Positions 10,334-18,464 of a stretch of 42,229 bases of DNA are shown piece by piece. The notes beneath the pieces were generated by a model. It saw only the letters and a program-made list of their open reading frames with translations, did not search any database and was not told where the DNA came from. Origin of the DNA: Marinilabiliales bacterium (GTDB lineage Bacteria > Bacteroidota > Bacteroidia > Bacteroidales > BM520); NCBI GenBank assembly GCA_002869405.1, contig PKSY01000091.1, forward strand, positions 1 to 42,229, read 5' to 3'. Position 1 is the first letter of the stretch, and each line of letters opens with the position of its first letter. A program made the translations under genes and the position numbers.

Positions 10334-10885
10334 ATAGCACATTATCGAGGCAGAGGGAACAGACGTCCCCCCAGAAAAGTGGAGAATCCACACAGGATTA
10401 ACAAGTACATATCGGCACCCGTAGTACGTGTGGTTGGCGAAAATGTGGAGCCAGGAATTATGAACCTCCGCGATGCTCTTGCATTATCTGAAGAACAAGG
10501 TCTTGACCTGGTGGAAATTTCGCCTAATGCAAACCCTCCGGTTTGTAAAATTATCGACTACAAAAAGTTTCTTTATGAACAAAAAAAGAAACAAAAAGAG
10601 ATCAAGGCGAAAACCGCTAAAGTCGTTGTGAAGGAAATCCGAATGGGCCCAAATACCGATTAACATGATTTTAATTTTAAACTAAAACATGCAATCAGTT
10701 TCCTCGAAGAGGGTGCTAAAGTAAAAGTGGATGTCTTCTTTAAAGGCCGTTCTATCATCTATAAAGATAAAGGTGAAATTATTTTGCTCAAATTTGCAAA
10801 AGAACTCGCCGATTACGGAAAAGTTGAAAGAATGCCCAAACTTGAAGGTAAAAGAATGATTATGATTATTGCTCCTAAGAAGTAA
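10334..10885 (+). CDS. infC: Translation initiation factor IF-3 with a non-AUG (AUA) start and an in-frame UAA at 10661-10663
   Basis: The ORF track shows only the N-terminal part (10379-10663). In the same frame upstream: ATA GCA CAT TAT CGA GGC AGA ([23 protein letters not shown]) after AGGAGAT. After TAA the frame continues [73 protein letters not shown] and ends at TAA 10883-10885. Confidence 0.88.
10661..10663 (+). other. In-frame UAA inside infC (possible recoding site)
   Basis: ...GGC CCA AAT ACC GAT TAA CAT GAT TTT AAT...; IF-3 homologues have E or D at this codon (GPNTD-E/D-HDxxFK). Confidence 0.85.
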
Positions 10886-10930
10886 TGTCATTTGATTAAA
10901 TAATTCTATTAACGGTTAAAAATTGTATCA

Positions 10931-11125
10931 ATGCCGAAAATGAAAAGTAAAGCCAGTGCTAAAAAACGTTTTACGTTTACTGGCAGCGGAAAATTGAAGA
11001 GAAAGCATGCGTACAAAAGCCACATCCTGACTAAAAAGTCCAAGAAAAGAAAACGTAACCTCGGTTACGATGCTATCGTGGACAAAGCAGATGTTGCGAA
11101 TGTAAAAGAGATGCTCTCGAAGTAA
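10931..11125 (+). CDS. rpmI: 50S ribosomal protein L35
   Basis: 64 aa [42 protein letters not shown]; canonical position after infC. Confidence 0.97.
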   Translation: MPKMKSKASAKKRFTFTGSGKLKRKHAYKSHILTKKSKKRKRNLGYDAIVDKADVANVKEMLSK

Positions 11126-11194
11126 ATTATTGTTTAATTACTTTCAGCACAAAAGAATTCGATAAGAATCGCTGGAGTGAAAAAAAATTAAAAA

Positions 11195-11539
11195 ATGCCA
11201 AGATCAGTTAATTCAGTAGCTTCCCGACACAGAAGAAAAAAGCTTCTTAGCCGCACTAAAGGGCAATTCGGGAGAAGAAAAAATGTCTGGACGGTCGCCA
11301 AAAACTCATGGGAAAAAGGGCAAACTTATGCCTACCGTGACAGACGAAACAAAAAACGTAATTTCCGCTCTCTCTGGATTCAGAGAATAAATGCAGGAGT
11401 TCGCGAACACGGAATGTCGTATTCTGCTTTCATGGGTAAACTTCATGAAAAGAATATCGAAATCAGCCGTAAAACTCTTGCCGACCTGGCAATGAACAAT
11501 CCTGAAGCTTTCAAAGCTATCGTGGATGCGGTAAAATAA
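11195..11539 (+). CDS. rplT: 50S ribosomal protein L20
   Basis: 114 aa [67 protein letters not shown]. Confidence 0.97.
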   Translation: MPRSVNSVASRHRRKKLLSRTKGQFGRRKNVWTVAKNSWEKGQTYAYRDRRNKKRNFRSLWIQRINAGVREHGMSYSAFMGKLHEKNIEISRKTLADLAMNNPEAFKAIVDAVK

Positions 11540-11606
11540 AATATGCCCGGCAACTATGATGCCGATTCAGTGTAAAGACACTCGATCGTGCGTCAATGCC
11601 ACACAC

Positions 11607-11646
11607 AAAAAAACCTGTAAAGCTTAACGGCATTACAGGTTTTTCT
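11607..11646. terminator. Bidirectional terminator hairpin between rplT and the PepSY gene
   Basis: aaaaaaaCCTGTAA...TTACAGGttttt. Confidence 0.75.
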
Positions 11647-11663
11647 TTTGGTGTGAATTTGTA

Positions 11664-12215
11664 CTACATAAACAATATGATGTATATCACAGGAATAGCA
11701 ATCCCTGCCAATGTCCAGATCAACCCGCGACGTGTAATACTATGTTTTCCCTTCACCATAAATAAACCTGTAATTGCCAGTAGAATCAGTCCAACCGCAA
11801 ACGCATCCGAAAACCAGGTCCAGTACTTTACCGGATCATAATGAAGATAGGTGAACTCTCCGAAAACCGGTCTTCGCTTAACGACTTCAATCATCCCTTC
11901 CCCGGTCGTAGTATTAATAACCGCATTTCCGCTTCGGATAAAGATTTTTAAAGTATTCTCATTCGGGAAATAGTGTTTCTTGTACAGTGCATCAAGTTCA
12001 AGGGCATCTACAATCTGCATCACCACCTCTTCAGATGTCTCTTTTCCATTCATCTGTATATCCGTTGAAACCTCTGTTGTCTTTACAATATACTTAGGAT
12101 CCCAGACTTCCAGGTGATTCATGGCAATACCGGACACGGCATAAATGATGGTCATAGCAAAAAAGAAATAACCCATATCCCGGTGCGTAACTCGTATCAG
12201 TTTTCTTAGTTTCAT
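11664..12215 (-). CDS. PepSY-associated transmembrane protein
   Basis: MKLRKLIRVTHRDMGYFFFAMTIIYAVSGIAMNH with C-terminal TM helices. Start trimmed to ATG 12215 because the longer start (12296) falls inside the upstream gene's terminator. Confidence 0.75.
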   Translation of the reverse strand: MKLRKLIRVTHRDMGYFFFAMTIIYAVSGIAMNHLEVWDPKYIVKTTEVSTDIQMNGKETSEEVVMQIVDALELDALYKKHYFPNENTLKIFIRSGNAVINTTTGEGMIEVVKRRPVFGEFTYLHYDPVKYWTWFSDAFAVGLILLAITGLFMVKGKHSITRRGLIWTLAGIAIPVIYIILFM

Positions 12216-12286
12216 GATGTGAATAAACAATTTATACTTTAGTCGTAACTGTTTTTTATGTTTGAAGGCAGTGAAGCTGTTATTTA

Positions 12287-12326
12287 AAAAACGCATTGTA
12301 ATGTGCGATACATGACAATGCGTTTT
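12287..12326 (-). terminator. Terminator hairpin downstream of the OB-fold-like lipoprotein gene
   Basis: aaaacgcattgt...acaatgcgtttt, perfect 12-bp stem. Confidence 0.7.
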
Positions 12327-12347
12327 ATAAATCAGAAAAAAAACTGA

Positions 12348-12926
12348 TTACTCCATTACTTCAATTTCTTTGCAGTCGATGCTAAAGAATGATAAATGAT
12401 CTTTACCGCTCTCCGCAAGCATTGATCTGTAGTTTTCAATTTGTCCGAGCTCATGTTCAGCATCACCTTCATGATGTTCGTGGCCCTCTTCACCTGTGTG
12501 AATCTTTTTTTCTGACTCTTCGCCCATTCCGGCTTCTACTTCAGCCTGCCAGTTATCAAGATATTCAGGAGTAACTTTAAGTTCTTCCACTATGCCTATA
12601 ACAGCAACTGTAGAACCTTCCATTTCCGGCATAAAAGCAGGAATGTCCTCACCTGCAGTAACCTTCACGCGGTCTTCAGTATCTTCATGCATCAGGAATA
12701 ATCTCTTTCCACCATGTGCACACACATGAGCTACTGTACCTTTAATGCGAACTGTTGCACCTACCAGATCCTCCTTGTTATTAAGGAAGTCGATAACATC
12801 AGTTTCAACAATATCAGCTTTGATTTCAGTTTCAGTTTGAGCCTCTGTAGTCTCTTTCTTTGTGTTCTGATTGCCACATGCCATGAACATTAAAGCGATC
12901 AGTAACAGGGGTAGTACCTTTTTCAT
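12348..12926 (-). CDS. Lipoprotein with OB-fold-like domain and His/Glu-rich C-terminal segment
   Basis: Lipobox LMFMACG; GATVRIKGTVAHVCAHGGKRLFLMHEDTEDRVKVTAG resembles an OB-fold; HTGEEGHEHHEGDAEHE segment. Confidence 0.7.
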   Translation of the reverse strand: MKKVLPLLLIALMFMACGNQNTKKETTEAQTETEIKADIVETDVIDFLNNKEDLVGATVRIKGTVAHVCAHGGKRLFLMHEDTEDRVKVTAGEDIPAFMPEMEGSTVAVIGIVEELKVTPEYLDNWQAEVEAGMGEESEKKIHTGEEGHEHHEGDAEHELGQIENYRSMLAESGKDHLSFFSIDCKEIEVME

Positions 12927-12991
12927 AAAATTTGAGTTTTAGTTATGTTGATGATTTTCTTTGTAACAAAAATATAAAATATACTGATGCG

Positions 12992-13738
12992 TCAACAAAT
13001 TTCATTTTTCCATATTTCCCAGGCTTCAATTGCTTGTTTTTCAAGCATCAACGCACCGTTAACAATAGTGCACCCTTTTTGTTTTGCCTTTTGAAGCAAT
13101 AATGTCTCCGACGGATTATAAATCAAATCGATAACAGTATGGTTACTGTTAAGATGCTGAACCGGAATTTCAGGCATATTTTCAATGTCAGGATACATAC
13201 CCAACGGAGTAGTATTTATAATGAGATCTGCATTGCAAAATCTGCCATCTGACAAATCAGCATAGGAGTATTCTTCTGTTTTCGGGTTTCTGGAGACAAA
13301 AAAGTATGAGATATTTTTTTTCTTTAACGCAAATGCCACAGCAGATGAAGCTCCACCGGTACCAAGTATTGCGGCTTTTTTAAATGATTTGTTTAATGAA
13401 TTTAGTGTAATGATGAATCCGGTAACATCTGTGTTATAACCTTTTAGAAAGATTTCTTTACCATTTCGGGTGATGATAACAGTATTTACGGCGCCAATCT
13501 CTTTTGCTTCATCCGAAATATAATCCAGATAGCTCAGTATCTCTCTTTTGTAAGGAATAGTAACATTGAAACCAACAAGAGAGGGATAGTTCTCAATCAG
13601 CCACGGTAACTTACTTATTGATGAAAGCTCAAAGCACCGGTAATCATGATTGAAATTGTTTTTCTTGAAAAAATCATTGAAAAACGATGGGGAAAAAGAG
13701 TGTGCCAGTGATTTTCCGATAATCCCGAAAAGTGCCAT
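12992..13738 (-). CDS. aroE: Shikimate dehydrogenase
   Basis: 248 aa; GKSLAHSFSP, GFNVTIPYK, GAVNTV, LGTGGASSAVAFAL, INTTPLGMYP. Confidence 0.95.
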   Translation of the reverse strand: MALFGIIGKSLAHSFSPSFFNDFFKKNNFNHDYRCFELSSISKLPWLIENYPSLVGFNVTIPYKREILSYLDYISDEAKEIGAVNTVIITRNGKEIFLKGYNTDVTGFIITLNSLNKSFKKAAILGTGGASSAVAFALKKKNISYFFVSRNPKTEEYSYADLSDGRFCNADLIINTTPLGMYPDIENMPEIPVQHLNSNHTVIDLIYNPSETLLLQKAKQKGCTIVNGALMLEKQAIEAWEIWKNEIC

Positions 13739-14673
13739 TATATCTCTTTTTTTGCCTGTTTAGCTGCGAAATACTCTATCAGCGCAATAGATACAATACC
13801 GACGATTATCCAGAAAATGGCCAATAACACATCTGAAGAAAAACTATCAGGGATGTATTGCTTATAGCTTACAATAACTTCAGCTCCGTCTTTAAGAATT
13901 GGAGTGCTGTTTTGGTCCATAAGATAAACCGGGCTTTGCCATGGCCATAAAATCCGCAACGATCCCAGAATAAATCCGGTCAGCAGCGCAATGGTTTGAT
14001 TACGAAAACGCTTCAGCACCCATGATAACAGATGCGAAAACGCCAGTAATCCTGCTATTGCACCAATTGCTACAGGAAGAAGAATTCCTGCGTCGAGATT
14101 ATTAACTGCATCAATAACAACAAGCTTGTAGTTTCCCATGATAAAAAGAATGAATGACCCGGAAAGGCCCGGTAGAATCATGGAGCAGATGCCTGCAACT
14201 CCACAAAGCATCAGATAGAAAAATCCGTCGTTTTCTGTAGCAGGATTTAACACAGAAATAGCAATAGCAATTGCAGTACCCACGAGAAAGCTTAACACCA
14301 CAGGTATGTTCCAACGTTGAACTGTTTTGCCAACAAAATATACTGATGCCAGCACCAACCCAAAGAAGTAAGCCCAGATATATACAGGATAGTTTTCAAA
14401 TAGAAAGTCGAAAATTCTGGCCAGTGAAACTATTGCAATGACTACACCGGTAAAAACAGCGATCAGAAAATAGAGATCGGTATATACTGCGAATTCCTTT
14501 ATTTTTCCTGTAAAGAGAAGTTTTAAAGCATTGAAGTCGAAGGATTTGATGGCGTTAATAAGTCGCTCAAAAATATTGGTAATAAGCGCAATTGTTCCTC
14601 CTGAAACTCCGGGGATCACATTGGCCGCCCCCATGGCAATACCTTTAAAAAGGATTGATATATACTGGCGCAT
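13738..14673 (-). CDS. DUF368 membrane protein (PopT-type polyprenyl-phosphate translocase family)
   Basis: 311 aa; KGIAMGAANVIPGVSGGTIALI and CSMILPGLSGSFILFIMGNY are characteristic of DUF368. Confidence 0.9.
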   Translation of the reverse strand: MRQYISILFKGIAMGAANVIPGVSGGTIALITNIFERLINAIKSFDFNALKLLFTGKIKEFAVYTDLYFLIAVFTGVVIAIVSLARIFDFLFENYPVYIWAYFFGLVLASVYFVGKTVQRWNIPVVLSFLVGTAIAIAISVLNPATENDGFFYLMLCGVAGICSMILPGLSGSFILFIMGNYKLVVIDAVNNLDAGILLPVAIGAIAGLLAFSHLLSWVLKRFRNQTIALLTGFILGSLRILWPWQSPVYLMDQNSTPILKDGAEVIVSYKQYIPDSFSSDVLLAIFWIIVGIVSIALIEYFAAKQAKKEI

Positions 14674-14680
14674 AATTTTT

Positions 14681-15481
14681 TTATTCGATGGTTCTGTTTT
14701 TTATCTCTTCAGGTAGGAAATTGAAGAAAGTATCTCCACGTAACCCCAAACGGAGTGTTTCCATTGCAATGAGCTCATGAGGCGCAATGTTGCCCAAGTT
14801 AACATGTGCTCCAAAATGTTTTATAAACCACGCCTGCTGTGATTTTAGAGGCGCTTCCCATAAAATATCATTAGGATCCAGGTTTGTAGCGATTCCATCG
14901 ATAAGTGTGGTATCGGCACTGCCTTTTTTATCAAAAATGCCAACAGTACCGCTTTCTCTGGCTTCAGCAATGACCTTGAAAGAACCCGCGGCAATCTCTT
15001 TTTGCATCATTCCTATCCATTGATCCATGGGGATTTCAACATCAGCACTTTTGGAGCCGACTTCTGATAATACGGTATAATTTTTACTGAAATCTGCTAT
15101 AAAACGGCACTTTGCTTCATGTACCATTTCTGCTGAACCATCTGAAATTTCTACTGCATCAAGGCCAAGGTTATCAATGTAGCGTTTGTATCCATCCACA
15201 TCACCACGAATAGCAAAAGCTTCAAAGAGGGTACCTCCAACGTAAACTTTTAGCCCGGCCTGTTGATACAGGGCAGCCTTCTCTTTTACATTTTTTGTAA
15301 CCAGGCTGGTTCCAAAACCCAGCTTGATGAAATCTGCAAGGTGACCGGCTGTTTCTATAAAATCTTCTGCTTCCCGAACACTCATGCCCTTATCCATAAC
15401 CATGGTAATTCCTTTTGTTCTTGGTATCATATCCCTTTCCGGGATGTTTTCTATAATCTTCTTAGTAGGGTGGTAGTTCAT
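14681..15481 (-). CDS. Phosphosulfolactate synthase (ComA family)
   Basis: 266 aa; PRTKGITMVMDKGMS, DFIKLGFGTS, EISDGSAEM, LSEVGSKS, EARESGTVGIFD, LWEAPLKSQQAWFIKHFGAHVNLGNI. Confidence 0.9.
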   Translation of the reverse strand: MNYHPTKKIIENIPERDMIPRTKGITMVMDKGMSVREAEDFIETAGHLADFIKLGFGTSLVTKNVKEKAALYQQAGLKVYVGGTLFEAFAIRGDVDGYKRYIDNLGLDAVEISDGSAEMVHEAKCRFIADFSKNYTVLSEVGSKSADVEIPMDQWIGMMQKEIAAGSFKVIAEARESGTVGIFDKKGSADTTLIDGIATNLDPNDILWEAPLKSQQAWFIKHFGAHVNLGNIAPHELIAMETLRLGLRGDTFFNFLPEEIKNRTIE

Positions 15482-16889
15482 CTGTTTTAGTATAAGCTTT
15501 AATGATTTCGGTTACGACAGGGTCATCAAGAATAGCAGGGAATTGTATTAACTCATTGTAAAAATTCCATGTATCAACCTTTAGCCCGCTTAATAAGGTA
15601 TCTGCAGCTTCGCGAATCAGTCCATGCTGGTACTCTATTACAAATAGTCTTGCATAAAGCCGGAAACTGTCAAACCCTTCTGTCAGGATACCCTTTTTTA
15701 ATGTTTCAATAACTTTTTCAATCGGAGCAGAAACAAGATAGGTGTCTGTAAGGTCAAGCCATGCATCAGTGTTTTCCGGTTCAATGGATAACACCTTCTG
15801 ATAAGCTTCAGCAGCATCTTCATATTCTCCGGCCTTATGGTATGTATCGGCAATGTAATACCAGTATTCAGTATTATCTTTTTCAAAACCTACCGCCTTC
15901 AGCATGTATTCCAGTGCCGAAAGATAATCCCCTGTTTCATTGTAAATTACCCCGGTATAGAAATAGGCATCAGCCATATTGGGGTCTATTTTTATGGCCT
16001 TTTTATAATGTTCAAGTGCCTTTTTGGCATTGCCCATGTTCTGGTAACACTCTCCGATATAGAAAACTGCCATAGCATCAGGCTGTTCATGAAGCATGGT
16101 CTCTTTATAGCACTCAATCGCCTCTTCATACTTTTCAAGGTTCATCAGTGCATTTGCTTTATTATAGAGTGCTGAAGCAAAATCCTGCTCAATAGCGATT
16201 GCAAAATCATATGCGTCAATAGCTTCCGCGAATTCTGATTTTGCGGAGTACATATTTCCAATATTAAACCATGCGGCGGAGGAGTAAGGAGAGCTATCCA
16301 AAAACTCATTAAAGAATTCAATGGCATCTTCGACATCTTCCATAATTTCATAACAAAAGGCTATTTCATATAACAAACCTTCCTTATCGGGAGCCATTGA
16401 CAGGGCCTTTTTCAGATGTGACAGGGCATTGTTGAATTCTCCCAAAGCTTCATATTCAAAAGCAATGCTGGCATGAACCTCGTCTGGCTCATCAGCGTTT
16501 TCAATGCCACGTTTAAAACAGTTTATAGCTTTCCTGTAATCCTTGCGTTGAGAGTATAAGTCACCGCTCATCATATGAGCTTCGTTGTTTCCGGGGTCAA
16601 TCTCAATAATGTCTTTCAAAATACGTAAAGCATCATCCGGTTTGTTGTTGTTTACCAGAATAACAGCTTTTTTAAGCATGATAACCGGATTCCCCGGATA
16701 AATCTGTGATGCGTAATGTACTGCTTTATTAGCTTTTGCAAGATTGTTTTTTGTGATATAGTAATTTATGATATCCTCATACTCATCAACATCAAAGAAC
16801 TGCCCGCCTTTAACACGCAGCATCTCTTCATATCTGCCGATAAGATCCCGTACATCCCTGTCATCACTGTTCTCAAATGGGTTCCTCAT
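15462..16889 (-). CDS. Tetratricopeptide repeat protein
   Basis: 475 aa with about 10 TPR units (e.g. AEYWYYIADTYHKAGEYEDAAEAYQKVLSIEPEN-like); its 3' end overlaps the next gene's start by 20 nt. Confidence 0.9.
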   Translation of the reverse strand: MRNPFENSDDRDVRDLIGRYEEMLRVKGGQFFDVDEYEDIINYYITKNNLAKANKAVHYASQIYPGNPVIMLKKAVILVNNNKPDDALRILKDIIEIDPGNNEAHMMSGDLYSQRKDYRKAINCFKRGIENADEPDEVHASIAFEYEALGEFNNALSHLKKALSMAPDKEGLLYEIAFCYEIMEDVEDAIEFFNEFLDSSPYSSAAWFNIGNMYSAKSEFAEAIDAYDFAIAIEQDFASALYNKANALMNLEKYEEAIECYKETMLHEQPDAMAVFYIGECYQNMGNAKKALEHYKKAIKIDPNMADAYFYTGVIYNETGDYLSALEYMLKAVGFEKDNTEYWYYIADTYHKAGEYEDAAEAYQKVLSIEPENTDAWLDLTDTYLVSAPIEKVIETLKKGILTEGFDSFRLYARLFVIEYQHGLIREAADTLLSGLKVDTWNFYNELIQFPAILDDPVVTEIIKAYTKTDELPPY

Positions 16890-16988
16890 AAATTGTATTT
16901 AATATTGTGCAAAAATAAAAAAAAGCAGGCATCTCTGACCGATTACTTATTAACGTTCTATTAACGGTTTTTGAATTGCAATTCCTGA

Positions 16989-17017
16989 TTGAGGCAGGCT
17001 TAAAAACCTTATATTTG
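16989..17017 (+). promoter_or_regulatory. Bacteroidota-type promoter TTG-N18-TATATTTG
   Basis: TTG (16989-16991) and TATATTTG (17010-17017), 18-nt spacer, 18 bp before the ATG at 17036. Confidence 0.65.
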
Positions 17018-17035
17018 CAGGAAAAGAGCAATAAT

Positions 17036-18415
17036 ATGACCCTTATAAAATCTATCTCCGGAATCCGTGGAACAATTGGCGGAAAACCCGGTGACTCTTT
17101 AACACCTCCGGATCTGGTTCGATTTTCTTCTGCTTATGCGCAATTTATTAAAAATCAGTCGGGTAAACATAAGCCTCTTCTTGTTGTAGGACGTGATGGC
17201 AGAACTTCCGGCAAGATTGTTAATAACATCGTTTGCGGAACCCTGGCTGCTATGGGATGCGATATTATAAACCTGGGACTCTCAACTACGCCTACCGTGG
17301 AGATGAATGTTCCGCGCTTTAAGGCTGACGGGGGAATTATTCTGACTGCCAGTCACAACCCTGAAGAGTGGAATGCACTGAAATTACTTAATGAAAAGGG
17401 TGAATTTCTTAACGCTGATGAAGGGGAGGAGGTTTTAAAACTTGCTGATAGTGATCTCGAATTTGCCAGTGTTAATGACCTGGGAACTCTGTCAGGGGAG
17501 TCAGATGGTTTAGATTATCATATCAGGAAAATTCTGGAACTGCCATTGGTTAAAAAAGAGAATATTGCAGATGCTAAGTTTAAGGTTGTCGTTGATGGTA
17601 TTAACAGTTCCGGTGGTTTTGCTATTCCACAGCTGCTTGGTGCTTTGGGCGTTTCGGAGGTAATTACTATCAATGAAATTCCAAACGGTAAATTTGCTCA
17701 CAACCCTGAACCTGTTGCGGAAAATCTGAAAGAGATATGTGAAGTCGTTAAAACTCAGCATGCCAATCTTGGTATTGTTGTGGATCCTGATGTGGATCGC
17801 CTGGCGTTGATTGATGAAAATGGAAAACTCTTTGGTGAAGAGTATACGCTGGTGGCTTGTGCTGATTATATATTATCTAAAACTCCCGGAAATACAGCCA
17901 GTAATTTATCCTCTTCCCGGGCACTTGCAGATGTTACACGTGCTTATGGTTGTGAATACTCTGCATCTGCAGTAGGGGAAGTTAATGTGGTAAAAACAAT
18001 GAAAGATACACGGGCCGTTATTGGTGGTGAAGGCAATGGCGGAGTGATTTATCCTGCGTTGCATTACGGACGGGATGCGCTTGTTGGTGTGGCTTTTATT
18101 CTCTCTTTGCTGGCTGAGACAGGGAAAAGTCTTTCCGAATTAAAGGCTGGATATCCTGAGTATCATATGGCAAAAAACAAAATTCAATTAACTCCGGGGA
18201 CTGATACAGACGCTATCCTTAAAAAAGTCGGTGAAGCCTATAAAAATGCTGAAATTAATACTATTGACGGGGTGAAAATTGACCTGCCCGAAGGATGGAT
18301 TCATCTGAGAGAAAGTAATACTGAGCCTATTATACGGATATATACAGAATCAAAATCAAAAGAGCACTCAAAAATGCTGGCTGAAACAGTGATTAACATA
18401 ATTGAAAGATTATAG
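17036..18415 (+). CDS. glmM: Phosphoglucosamine mutase family protein (GlmM-like)
   Basis: MTLIKSISGIRGTIGG, active-site TASHNPEEWNALK, DPDVDRLALID, GGEGNGGVIYP, RESNTEPIIRIYTE. Start set at ATG 17036, downstream of the promoter. Confidence 0.88.
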   Translation: MTLIKSISGIRGTIGGKPGDSLTPPDLVRFSSAYAQFIKNQSGKHKPLLVVGRDGRTSGKIVNNIVCGTLAAMGCDIINLGLSTTPTVEMNVPRFKADGGIILTASHNPEEWNALKLLNEKGEFLNADEGEEVLKLADSDLEFASVNDLGTLSGESDGLDYHIRKILELPLVKKENIADAKFKVVVDGINSSGGFAIPQLLGALGVSEVITINEIPNGKFAHNPEPVAENLKEICEVVKTQHANLGIVVDPDVDRLALIDENGKLFGEEYTLVACADYILSKTPGNTASNLSSSRALADVTRAYGCEYSASAVGEVNVVKTMKDTRAVIGGEGNGGVIYPALHYGRDALVGVAFILSLLAETGKSLSELKAGYPEYHMAKNKIQLTPGTDTDAILKKVGEAYKNAEINTIDGVKIDLPEGWIHLRESNTEPIIRIYTESKSKEHSKMLAETVINIIERL

Positions 18416-18447
18416 GTTTTTTCGAAACCTCTTTAACCTCTGAAGGG

Positions 18448-18455
18448 TATATTTG
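18448..18455 (+). promoter_or_regulatory. -7 element TATATTTG upstream of the aspartase-family gene
   Basis: Exact TAnnTTTG match, 9 bp before the ATG at 18465; overlaps the TTG start suggested by the ORF track (18453). Confidence 0.5.
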
Positions 18456-18464
18456 TTTAGGATT

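Noticed and set aside
10379-10663. Standalone 94-aa IF-3 N-terminal protein as a complete gene
   Set aside because: Ends inside the C-terminal domain; the frame continues with conserved IF-3 sequence after the stop, so the gene is better described as interrupted.
10661-10663. Genetic-code reassignment of UAA to Glu
   Set aside because: UAA is clearly used as a true terminator by many genes in this window, including the end of infC, rpmI, rplT and hydF.
10682-10891. 69-aa minus-strand ORF between infC and rpmI
   Set aside because: It is antisense to the infC C-terminal domain, which continues in frame past the UAA.
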